A DNA stretch of 17,130 bases from Streptococcaceae bacterium. GTDB lineage: Bacteria > Bacillota > Bacilli > Lactobacillales > Streptococcaceae. A program made the translations under genes and the position numbers. This document shows positions 7,101 to 12,732 of the stretch, piece after piece (the first letter of the stretch is position 1; every line of letters starts with the position of its first letter). Below the pieces are notes generated by a model. It worked only from the letters and a program-made list of their open reading frames with translations, was not told the DNA's origin and did no database searches. Where the stretch lies: the NCBI GenBank assembly GCA_009779335.1, contig WREM01000005.1:1-17130 (forward strand), written 5' to 3'.

Positions 7101-8340
7101 TCTGACCCAAACTACTAATACTAATGTCAAAGGTTTAACGTGGGTGTCTGATATTTCTGGTGGTGGTCCTAATGATGACTTCCAGAATACCACTGCATTA
7201 GGTAATGCCAATACGGCTAACATCACTATAGATATGCCGGGTACCGCACTCGGACTCATGGTTGGGGACAAGATTCAAAACTTTACTCAATACAATGAAA
7301 CGCCTAATACGACCGTATTCTTCGGTCCTAAGGCAACTGGATTGATTAATGGTGGTCTTGCTACAGCTGCGACACACGGTGCTAATTATTCTAATTTTGG
7401 TAATGTCAATCTTGGAGATGGTGCCATCGTATCTATGGGTAATCAAGGAATTGGTTCCTTGGCTAAGCTGACTGTAGGTGTTAATTCATCACTTTATTCA
7501 CCTTATTGGCTTAAAGAAGGGATGTTCAATCTTTCTGATTTAGACATGTCAAAAGGTAATTTGAATTGGGAAGCTTATCAATCAGCACCACCTGCTGGTG
7601 GTGCCCCGATTGCATACAATGGTTTCTACCATGGTGCAAGACAGGGTTACCCAGTATTGACTTTCACTGGTGGAAATTCTACCAATGGAATCAAGCAAAT
7701 TTCACCTCAAAACTTTAAAGGTCATGATTTTGTAGATACTATAGGTCCTGACGGTAAGAATTATCCTGGAGATTATGATCCAGCCAAAATGATTGGATAT
7801 GTATTTGAAGGAACTCTTAATCTTCAAGTGCCAGCTTATATGGACTTCGGTACACATAACTTGGCAGGTTCTGCAGGTAAGACCCTATTGCCTGATTACT
7901 ACGGAGTGAATACTCCAACTCAGCTTGATAGCAGTAGTAAGATTACATGGGGTTCTGTAGATGGAGATAAGAACGTCACAGGTACACTTGTCAATAATAA
8001 ATCTCTTGTTGTTGATGATACTCGTATCTTGAGCGATTCTACACCATGGACACTCTCAGTAGCAGAAACTACACCGATGACAAACATCTCAACGGGCGGT
8101 ACGATGCCAGATACCTTATGGTACTCTGATGGGACAAACCCAGCAACTAATATTACTGGAGCTCAAACACTGATCCATCAAGAAAACAGTCTTCAAGCAG
8201 GTACTTATACACTTGATAAAAACTGGATGAATCAAACAAATAACCCTTCCTCAAATCTAGGTATTTATATGAATGTTCCTAATCCTAAATCAGGTCAATA
8301 TCAAGGAACTTTAACATGGACAATTGCAACAACTCCATAA
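4162..8340 (+). CDS. Giant secreted WxL-domain protein, beta-solenoid (CscC-like)
   Basis: A 1392-residue secreted protein. Signal peptide 1-25 (MRKKTLLKTLIVMGLMALAP..., cleavage after LSA). The body is rich in G, S, T, N and A, with recurring blocks of the form hydrophobic-GGG...(I/V)xG-x5-(V/I), as expected for a parallel beta-helix or related solenoid of adhesins and polysaccharide-binding proteins. Two cysteines (in LGCN and GSWCL) lie near the start of the solenoid. The C-terminal 200 residues are a WxL domain, which binds peptidoglycan non-covalently, with the first motif WTLSV at W1296 and the second YQGTLTWTIATTP at W1386, here WTI. No LPxTG anchor. The start at 4162 has a perfect AAAGGAGG seven bases upstream; the in-frame TTG at 4141 is rejected. 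The ligand is unknown. Adhesion or plant-glycan binding is inference from csc clusters in lactobacilli. Confidence 0.9.
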   Translation: MRKKTLLKTLIVMGLMALAPMSNLSAVQKDINAGDVSLSTVNKAFAPSSADALSFQRGLTAPSRPAMVDPTISDAASPTTFGYQNSIASSLTAAQKTQIVLFSATSATGALTVQYSGAVSSANLNTATNKIYTNNNKALDYVLYIGGNVTAPPYWSSQFSNNSTNFEAMNNRAKSITIINSPSDSLTTGANKASDSYTFTFPKGTNTAANGEPEIYLGCNTVFRNFTFQSDTATPAGTAFGTAGAGKVTIYGQGNKLALAGGSWCLSTLNVTGGTKNDNLTFNGTIGNHGAGQAGTNVWVASTGNCGTQIGGGIDDWSGSIQGDLHTTVVGVGSGGISTIAGAQTGSGGATITGSVYTDVRIAQTSTGNATPTVGAIWGGGNAVPSITGSIHTTVNSTLPVTYSQILGGSNSAGNQSTGATASIVSGSIYTKLAGQGKWAGPQGYFVGAGRSATVGATGNTGVAIYNDYDTSQFTGGDAIFTGGIGRQYTTAAGSSSGTINGGIVNYIKSGYKTGRVIGVSGSAGMDMWTMNANASGITNTSSWTYTPTQAEVNAYLNTTPAAADTKIAANADAKVSATYGNVYTWEQSGVMSVPSLNANFGDTTASYTRGGGFNGYIKGNTTVELGTANATPTTVGGAGLVTAAGWDDTNAGTANYPLSSNSATYKSQLANIANYKVMGGGGTTGSGSSLGYFQTGQATVIQNNVAAGSIFGGNASGILNGSSYNQINAGITGMSAGGGFQDLAQLGDAQLDFNNGQVDNQTIAAGFNSMGLSGNATANLLAPAVQNGNVYGFYGNTGNIVKGNTTVNITDSILNGVPGAPGARNRALNASLNSTGLSKDLISKSDLNRAIGFQKIISGGGSAGSVRGNANLNLSITPASQTGILPGQTAIAGAGDVGQGGGVGSGATNSTNLNLQVSKTFAQTGFLNSATIFGDASTGVDTKIGNNNITVNAIKNDGVNGDFAQEILATNYNIASSGGLTQTTNTNVKGLTWVSDISGGGPNDDFQNTTALGNANTANITIDMPGTALGLMVGDKIQNFTQYNETPNTTVFFGPKATGLINGGLATAATHGANYSNFGNVNLGDGAIVSMGNQGIGSLAKLTVGVNSSLYSPYWLKEGMFNLSDLDMSKGNLNWEAYQSAPPAGGAPIAYNGFYHGARQGYPVLTFTGGNSTNGIKQISPQNFKGHDFVDTIGPDGKNYPGDYDPAKMIGYVFEGTLNLQVPAYMDFGTHNLAGSAGKTLLPDYYGVNTPTQLDSSSKITWGSVDGDKNVTGTLVNNKSLVVDDTRILSDSTPWTLSVAETTPMTNISTGGTMPDTLWYSDGTNPATNITGAQTLIHQENSLQAGTYTLDKNWMNQTNNPSSNLGIYMNVPNPKSGQYQGTLTWTIATTP
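5113..6790 (+). repeat. Degenerate solenoid repeats within the giant WxL gene
   Basis: At least nine copies of a short protein motif, (I/V)-x-G-x5-(V/I), lie near 5118, 5211, 5317, 5431, 5655, 6010, 6316, 6562 and 6759. Examples are IQGDLHTTV, ITGSVYTDV, ITGSIHTTV, IKGNTTVEL, VKGNTTVNI and VRGNANLNL. Most are preceded by GGG or GGN turns (IWGGGNA, ILGGSNS, IFGGNAS, ISGGGSA). Further variants appear downstream near 6838, 6955 and 7153. Spacing is irregular, roughly 30-120 residues, so this is structural periodicity and not a recent DNA duplication. Confidence 0.65.
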
Positions 8341-8378
8341 CGTAATGAACTTGATAACGATAATGAAAGGATATGAAT

Positions 8379-8696
8379 ATGAAAAAAATAACTATATGGA
8401 TGGCGTTACTATTTATCATGGCTGGTTCATCAGGTGTGGTTGCTCATGCAACTACCCAAGGAACAAGTAATGGTACAGGAACAGCGAACTTCTTCCAAGG
8501 TGATTCGAAACCGAAACCACCTACGGATGTACTTCCTCCAGCGGAGAAGGGAGATCTTCCTAAACCAAAACTTCCTAACACTGGCCCAACTATTCCCGAT
8601 ACAGGTGATCAGCATAGTACATACACTGTACCTATGTCTGCATTGGGGATTCTAGCTCTCTCTGGTTTGTTTATCAAACTTAAGAAAAGCGTCTAA
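8379..8696 (+). CDS. Small cell-wall-anchored protein with LPNTG/IPDTG (CscD-like)
   Basis: A 105-residue sortase substrate. Signal peptide 1-24 (cleavage after AHA), a mature N-terminus TTQGTSNGTGTANFFQG, a proline/lysine-rich spacer (KPKPPTDVLPPAEKGDLPKP), two tandem sorting-like motifs LPNTG (65-69) and IPDTG (72-76), a hydrophobic segment at about 83-99 and the tail KLKKSV. IPDTG followed by D is at the usual distance from the membrane segment, so it may be the motif really cleaved. The ATG at 8379 has AAAGGA seven bases upstream; the ATG at 8373 is too close to it. Small LPxTG proteins of about 100 residues are regular members of WxL/csc clusters and are thought to couple the complex to the wall. 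It is likely co-transcribed with the flanking WxL genes. Confidence 0.9.
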   Translation: MKKITIWMALLFIMAGSSGVVAHATTQGTSNGTGTANFFQGDSKPKPPTDVLPPAEKGDLPKPKLPNTGPTIPDTGDQHSTYTVPMSALGILALSGLFIKLKKSV

Positions 8697-8703
8697 TGAT
8701 CAA

Positions 8704-8717
8704 GAGGGACTCCCCTC
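8704..8717 (+). other. Short GC-rich hairpin between two surface genes
   Basis: GAGGG (8704-8708) pairs with CCCTC (8713-8717) over a 4-base loop. It lies between the stop of the small anchored protein and the start of the short WxL protein. A-tracts and not T-tracts follow, so it is not an intrinsic terminator on this strand. It may protect a processed 5' end of the downstream message. Confidence 0.45.
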
Positions 8718-8744
8718 AAAAAAACTAAAAAAATAATGGAGAAA

Positions 8745-9761
8745 ATGAAAATTATGAAAAAAGAACTTTTAATCGGAGCAGCAGCTCTTACATTGGCAGG
8801 AATCGCTGGAACTACAGCTTCAGCAGCAACACTTGGAACAGCACCAGGAACTGGTACTGTTAACTTCCTACAAGGATCTATTCCAGTTCCTACTGACCCT
8901 ACAATGCCTGGGATCAACCCAATTGACCCACAAATCCCTGGAATCACAGTTCCACCAGGATCAATCGATCCAGGAAATGGTTTGGCAATGACTTACGCTC
9001 CAAACCTTAACTTCGGTTCTCACCCAATCGATTTCTCAAACAACAACAGCTACTATGCTTACGCTATGAACTACAGCAATTCAGCAAATGGTGATGACAC
9101 TACTGCTAGCACAGCTCGTAAAACTGGACCTCTTTTCATCCAAGTATCTGATATGCGTGGTCTTGACAATGGAGCTTGGTCAGTAGGAGTTACTGCTTCT
9201 GAATTTGTATCAGATGGACAAAACCCATCTCCTTCAGCAAATGAAGTTTCTCAAAACACTGGAGCTGTATTGAAAGGTGCTACAATCTCATTCAATGCTG
9301 ACTCTAACTCAACAGTTGTACCACATGATAATGCTATCATGCCTAACGCAACTGACGGTACTGTAAACGGAACTACTGGACAAGGTGCAGCTGGACCATT
9401 GGTACTTCAACCAGGTGTAATGTCTAACATCTTCTCATCAGGTTCTGCTGATGCTTCTGGAGCTCACGGACAAGGAACACTTCAATTGTCATTCGGTGAC
9501 CCTGCAACTCGTAGCAACCTTTACAATGACGTAACTACTCGTTTGGCTAAAACTGATAAACCAGTATTGAACACACCAGAAAACACTCTTGACCTTAACG
9601 TTGATAACAACTACGATTCAGTAACTGGATCAGGTGCTCTTGACGCTAACGGACAATTGACTTCAGGTGTTCAATTGAACGTATTGGCTGGATCAGCTAA
9701 AGCAACTCGTTACAACTCTACTTTGACTTGGACTTTATTCGACACTCCAAACGCTCAATAA
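8745..9761 (+). CDS. Short WxL-domain surface protein (CscB-like), high-expression codons
   Basis: A 338-residue secreted protein. Signal peptide 1-27 (cleavage after ASA), mature N-terminus ATLGTAPGTGTVNFLQG, a proline-rich spacer of about 25 residues (MPGINPIDPQIPGITVPPG), then a WxL domain from about 85 to the end. The first motif is GAWSVGVTASEF (W145, so WxV and not WxL); the second is the canonical YNSTLTWTLFDTP (W329). Its role is non-covalent attachment to peptidoglycan and assembly with the DUF916 protein. Codon use is strikingly biased: by my count 24 AAC to 8 AAT for Asn, 7 TAC to 1 TAT, 8 TTC to 1 TTT, unlike its neighbours, which predicts abundant synthesis. The start is uncertain: GGAG at 8738-8741 is close to ATG 8745 (3 bases) and far from ATG 8754 (12 bases); ATG 8736 is unlikely. 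A terminator follows. Confidence 0.92.
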   Translation: MKIMKKELLIGAAALTLAGIAGTTASAATLGTAPGTGTVNFLQGSIPVPTDPTMPGINPIDPQIPGITVPPGSIDPGNGLAMTYAPNLNFGSHPIDFSNNNSYYAYAMNYSNSANGDDTTASTARKTGPLFIQVSDMRGLDNGAWSVGVTASEFVSDGQNPSPSANEVSQNTGAVLKGATISFNADSNSTVVPHDNAIMPNATDGTVNGTTGQGAAGPLVLQPGVMSNIFSSGSADASGAHGQGTLQLSFGDPATRSNLYNDVTTRLAKTDKPVLNTPENTLDLNVDNNYDSVTGSGALDANGQLTSGVQLNVLAGSAKATRYNSTLTWTLFDTPNAQ

Positions 9762-9780
9762 TTTCAAGTTAATTTAAGAG

Positions 9781-9807
9781 AAAAACCTCAAATTATGAGG
9801 TTTTTTT
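9781..9807 (+). terminator. Intrinsic terminator of the WxL locus
   Basis: A 10-bp perfect stem (9781-9790 with 9796-9805), loop AATTA and a run of seven T (9801-9807). It closes the surface-protein unit just before the folD promoter. Confidence 0.93.
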
Positions 9808-9818
9808 ATTGTCTTTTG

Positions 9819-9827
9819 TGTTAAAAT
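9819..9827 (+). promoter_or_regulatory. folD promoter, extended -10 abutting the start codon
   Basis: TGTTAAAAT, an extended -10 with hexamer at 9822-9827. Start of transcription is expected about 7 bases after the hexamer, which is base 9834, the A of the folD ATG. The -35 region would fall in the preceding terminator and is weak. A second reading, TTGTCT (9809-9814) as a -35 hexamer, would put the -10 on the start codon itself and is rejected. Confidence 0.6.
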
Positions 9828-9833
9828 TGAGAT

Positions 9834-10688
9834 ATGGAAATTATTGATGGAAAAACTCTTGCTGAGAAATTGCAGGGTCGTTTAAAAGAACGAGTAGAGA
9901 AGTTAAAAAGTCAAGGCATAGTACCCGGTCTGGTGGTTATTCTGCTTGGAGAAAATCCTGCCAGTCAGGTCTATGTACGAAATAAAGAACGAGTAGCTGA
10001 GAGGCTAGGCTTCAACTCTCAAGTGATACGTTTACCTGAATCAACAAGTCAGGAAGAACTCTTGTCAATCATTGCTGAATATAATGAGGATGAGCATTGG
10101 CATGGAATTTTAGTTCAACTCCCTCTGCCTAGTCATATTTTAGAAGATGAAATCTTGCTGGCTATTGACCCCAAGAAAGATGTGGATGGGTTTCATCCTG
10201 AAAATATGGGAAGACTATGGTCAGGGAATCCACGGATGATCCCATCAACTCCTGCGGGGATTATGGAGATGTTTGCGGAATATAATGTGGATTTGACAGG
10301 GAAGAATGCTGTAGTCATTGGACGGTCTAATATCGTAGGAAAGCCTATTGCACAACTCATGCTGGAGCAAAATACGACAGTGACTATCTGCCATTCAAGG
10401 ACCAAAAATCTGACTCAGATTGCTTCTCAAGCTGATGTTTTAGTCGTGGCTATCGGTCGTGGGAAGATGATTAACGCTGAATACGTTAAAGAAGGTGCCG
10501 TAGTCATTGATGTGGGAATGAATCGTGATGAGAATGGTAAGTTATGTGGGGATGTGGATTTTGAGTCTATATCAGAAAAAGCAAGTTTGCTGACACCTGT
10601 ACCCGGTGGAGTAGGACCTATGACTATTACCATGCTCATGGAGCAGACAGTTAGAGTGGCGGAATCAAAGGGGAATAAAAGTGAGTAA
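9834..10688 (+). CDS. folD: Bifunctional methylenetetrahydrofolate dehydrogenase/cyclohydrolase
   Basis: A 284-residue cytoplasmic enzyme that oxidises 5,10-methylene-THF to methenyl-THF with NADP and hydrolyses it to 10-formyl-THF, for purines and formyl-Met-tRNA. The catalytic site is seen in YVRNKERVAERLGF (Y47, K51), LVQLPLPSHI and KDVDGFHPENMG (D116, D118). The Rossmann cofactor site is VVIGRSNIVGKPIAQLML (about 160-177), with HSR downstream. The family signature VPGGVGPMTITMLMEQTV is near the C-terminus. Length is standard. The N-terminus MEIIDGKTLAEKL fixes the start at 9834, yet there is no ribosome binding site and the -10 hexamer ends six bases upstream, so it may be translated from a leaderless message. 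The next gene overlaps its end by 8 bases. Confidence 0.97.
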   Translation: MEIIDGKTLAEKLQGRLKERVEKLKSQGIVPGLVVILLGENPASQVYVRNKERVAERLGFNSQVIRLPESTSQEELLSIIAEYNEDEHWHGILVQLPLPSHILEDEILLAIDPKKDVDGFHPENMGRLWSGNPRMIPSTPAGIMEMFAEYNVDLTGKNAVVIGRSNIVGKPIAQLMLEQNTTVTICHSRTKNLTQIASQADVLVVAIGRGKMINAEYVKEGAVVIDVGMNRDENGKLCGDVDFESISEKASLLTPVPGGVGPMTITMLMEQTVRVAESKGNKSE

Positions 10689-11196
10689 AAAAATAAAAAT
10701 TTTTTTGATTAGTTTTTTTAGTTTTATAGGTCTTGTTTTGGTTGCATATGGAACTATTATCTATCTTGCTACACAGACTTGGGATAGATTTGCGAAGAGT
10801 CAAGCAGTGCAGGTACGTGTATATATGGAGCAAAATCAACACGATGATACACTGTCAGACAAAGATTATCACAAGATTTATAATCAGATTAAAGAAGTAT
10901 CAAATGCTCAAACCATTAAATTTTCCAGTAAGGATGAGCAATTAAAAATACTCTCCAAAAATCTTGGAAGTGATTTTTCACTGATGAATGGTGCAAGCAA
11001 TCCCCTCTATGATGTCTATTACTTATCTTATGCTACACCCGAAGATGCAAAAGAAGCGGTAGTGAAGATAGACCAAATTAATGGAGTAGAGGCGGCAAGC
11101 GAGGGTGAGGTTAACTCAAACGTGACTTTATTTCAAAAAATCATTTATTTTTTCAATCAAGAAAAAATGAATGAAATAAATTCAGTAAATAACTAG
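10681..11196 (+). CDS. Stand-alone FtsX extracellular-domain-like membrane protein
   Basis: A 171-residue protein with a short basic N-terminus, one TM helix (about 7-30) and an external domain of about 140 residues. The domain resembles the first extracellular loop of FtsX, the ABC-transporter-like permease that activates peptidoglycan hydrolases such as PcsB during division. Recognisable blocks are VQVRVYMEQN, DYHKIYNQIKEV, IKFSSKDEQLKIL, NPLYDVYYLSYATPEDAKE and INGVEAASEGE, matching from memory the equivalent parts of streptococcal FtsX in the same order. The chain ends where FtsX would enter TM2, so no permease part is present, and xseA begins 14 bases later. The GTG start overlaps folD by 8 bases and has AAAGGGG seven bases upstream. 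Role unknown: a regulator or competitor of FtsX, or a binder of a hydrolase, are guesses. Confidence 0.8.
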   Translation: MSKKIKIFLISFFSFIGLVLVAYGTIIYLATQTWDRFAKSQAVQVRVYMEQNQHDDTLSDKDYHKIYNQIKEVSNAQTIKFSSKDEQLKILSKNLGSDFSLMNGASNPLYDVYYLSYATPEDAKEAVVKIDQINGVEAASEGEVNSNVTLFQKIIYFFNQEKMNEINSVNN

Positions 11197-11210
11197 AAGC
11201 AGTGAAAAAT

Positions 11211-12467
11211 ATGACAAAATATCTTACAGTATCTGCCCTCACTAAATATCTCAAAGCTAAGTTTGACAAAGACCCTTATCTTGAAAAAGTCTATCTGACT
11301 GGGGAGATTTCTAACTTCCGTCAGCGACCTAGTCATCAGTATTTTGCTATCAAGGACGAGAATGCAGTCGTTCAAGCGATCATGTGGGCAGGGCAATTTA
11401 ATAAACTTGATTTCAAGCTAGAGGACGGTATGAAGGTTCTGGTAACAGGGCGAGTGTCTATCTATCCTGCTAACGGTTCTTATTCAATTAATATAGAAAA
11501 CATAGTGCCTGATGGTGTGGGTGCTTTAGCAGTTAAATTTGAGCAATTAAAAAAGAGATTGACTGAAGAAGGGCTGTTTAATGAGCAACACAAACAGGTT
11601 TTACCACAAATTGCAAGAAGAATTGCTGTGGTAACTAGTCCGTCTGGAGCAGTCATCAAGGACATTATAACGACTGTGAATCGCAGATTTCCTTTGGCTG
11701 AGATAGTGCTTTACCCAACCAAAGTTCAGGGAGAAGGTGCAGCAGAGGAAATAGCGACCAACATTGAACGTGCCAATGCGCAAGGTGATTTTGACTTACT
11801 TATCATTGGTCGTGGAGGGGGTTCTATTGAAGACCTTTGGTGCTTTAACGAAGAGATTGTTGTGCGGGCGATTTTTGAATCACATCTGCCTGTCATCTCA
11901 TCTGTGGGGCATGAGACAGATATAACCCTGTCAGACTTTGTGGCAGACAGGCGAGCAGCTACTCCCACTGCAGCAGCTGAATTAGCTAGCTCCAATACCA
12001 AAATTGATTTGCTTAATTGGTTACGAGAACAGGAAACACGACTATCCAACCGCATGATTCAGATCGTTAAACACCGTCGTGAGCGAGTGGAGAAGTTGGC
12101 AAATTCTGTTATGTTCAGGCAACCTGAACGTCTATATGATGGGCATATACAGAAAGTAGAACAGCTGACGGATAGAATGCAACATATCATGGAGCAAGAA
12201 TTAACCGTTGTCTCACATCGCCATCAGTATGCGACAAATAATCTGATACAGAGTTTTACTGCCTTAGTTGAAAATAGAAAAAACAGGGCAGATCAGATGT
12301 ATCAATCCCTCTTATTGCTAGATATTTCAAAGATAAAAAATCGAGGGTTTGCTTTGGTCAAATCAGGGAATAAGATCGTTAAATCAATCAATGATGTGAA
12401 AACAGGACAAAATATAGAAATTGAGCTGAGTGATGGTTCAGTAAATGCAGAAATAAAAGGAGAATAA
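11211..12467 (+). CDS. xseA: Exodeoxyribonuclease VII large subunit
   Basis: A 418-residue catalytic subunit of exonuclease VII, which degrades single-stranded DNA from both ends in repair, working with several copies of XseB. An N-terminal OB-fold (about 1-100) contains VYLTGEISNFR and FAIKDENAVVQAIMW. The catalytic domain has RIAVVTSPSGAVIKDIITT, YPTKVQGEGAAEEI, LLIIGRGGGSIEDLWCFNEE and ISSVGHETDITLSDFVADRR. A long helical coiled-coil region for XseB binding follows (about 265-370), then a short closing strand region (KIKNRGFALVKSG). The ATG at 11211 is preferred over the in-frame GTG at 11202 from the family N-terminus. No strong ribosome binding site precedes it, so translation may depend on coupling to the preceding gene, whose stop is 14 bases upstream. 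Confidence 0.96.
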   Translation: MTKYLTVSALTKYLKAKFDKDPYLEKVYLTGEISNFRQRPSHQYFAIKDENAVVQAIMWAGQFNKLDFKLEDGMKVLVTGRVSIYPANGSYSINIENIVPDGVGALAVKFEQLKKRLTEEGLFNEQHKQVLPQIARRIAVVTSPSGAVIKDIITTVNRRFPLAEIVLYPTKVQGEGAAEEIATNIERANAQGDFDLLIIGRGGGSIEDLWCFNEEIVVRAIFESHLPVISSVGHETDITLSDFVADRRAATPTAAAELASSNTKIDLLNWLREQETRLSNRMIQIVKHRRERVEKLANSVMFRQPERLYDGHIQKVEQLTDRMQHIMEQELTVVSHRHQYATNNLIQSFTALVENRKNRADQMYQSLLLLDISKIKNRGFALVKSGNKIVKSINDVKTGQNIEIELSDGSVNAEIKGE

Positions 12468-12468
12468 C

Positions 12469-12684
12469 ATGACTGAGAAAAAATTTGAAGATAATTTGAC
12501 CGAACTCGAATCCATTGTCAAAAAGTTAGAAAATGGAGATGTGGCACTAGAAGAAGCAATCTCAGAATTTCAAAAGGGAATGAAACTTTCAGATAAACTG
12601 AAAGAAACACTTAATCAAGCCGAAGAAACATTGGTTAAAGTCGTCGGAAAAGATGGAAAAGAAAAAGAATTTACAGAAGAATGA
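12469..12684 (+). CDS. xseB: Exodeoxyribonuclease VII small subunit
   Basis: A 71-residue helical protein that binds the coiled-coil arm of XseA. The family pattern is clear: FEDNLTELESIVKKLENGDV, ALEEAISEFQKGMKLSDK and LNQAEETLVKV, followed by a charged tail. The ATG at 12469 is one base after the xseA stop and has AAAAGGAGA six bases upstream, a strong ribosome binding site suited to making the small subunit in excess. A hairpin terminator follows directly. Confidence 0.96.
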   Translation: MTEKKFEDNLTELESIVKKLENGDVALEEAISEFQKGMKLSDKLKETLNQAEETLVKVVGKDGKEKEFTEE

Positions 12685-12690
12685 CTTAAT

Positions 12691-12716
12691 AAAAATCGCC
12701 CTTAAAGGCGATTTTT
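12691..12716 (+). terminator. Intrinsic terminator after xseB
   Basis: A 10-bp stem AAAAATCGCC / GGCGATTTTT (12691-12700 with 12707-12716) with a 6-base loop. Only five T end the stem, so read-through into ispA is possible. It could work in both directions. Confidence 0.75.
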
Positions 12717-12724
12717 GTTATAAT
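12716..12724 (+). promoter_or_regulatory. ispA promoter, extended -10 abutting the start codon
   Basis: TGTTATAAT with a perfect -10 hexamer at 12719-12724, directly after the xseB terminator. Expected start of transcription is 12731-12733, at or next to the second ATG of ispA. No convincing -35 hexamer is present; that region is the terminator stem. Confidence 0.65.
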
Positions 12725-12732
12725 AAATGAAT

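Noticed and set aside
10681..11196. The FtsX-like gene considered as a frameshifted full-length ftsX
   Set aside because: xseA starts 14 bases after its stop, so no room exists for the permease part in any frame.
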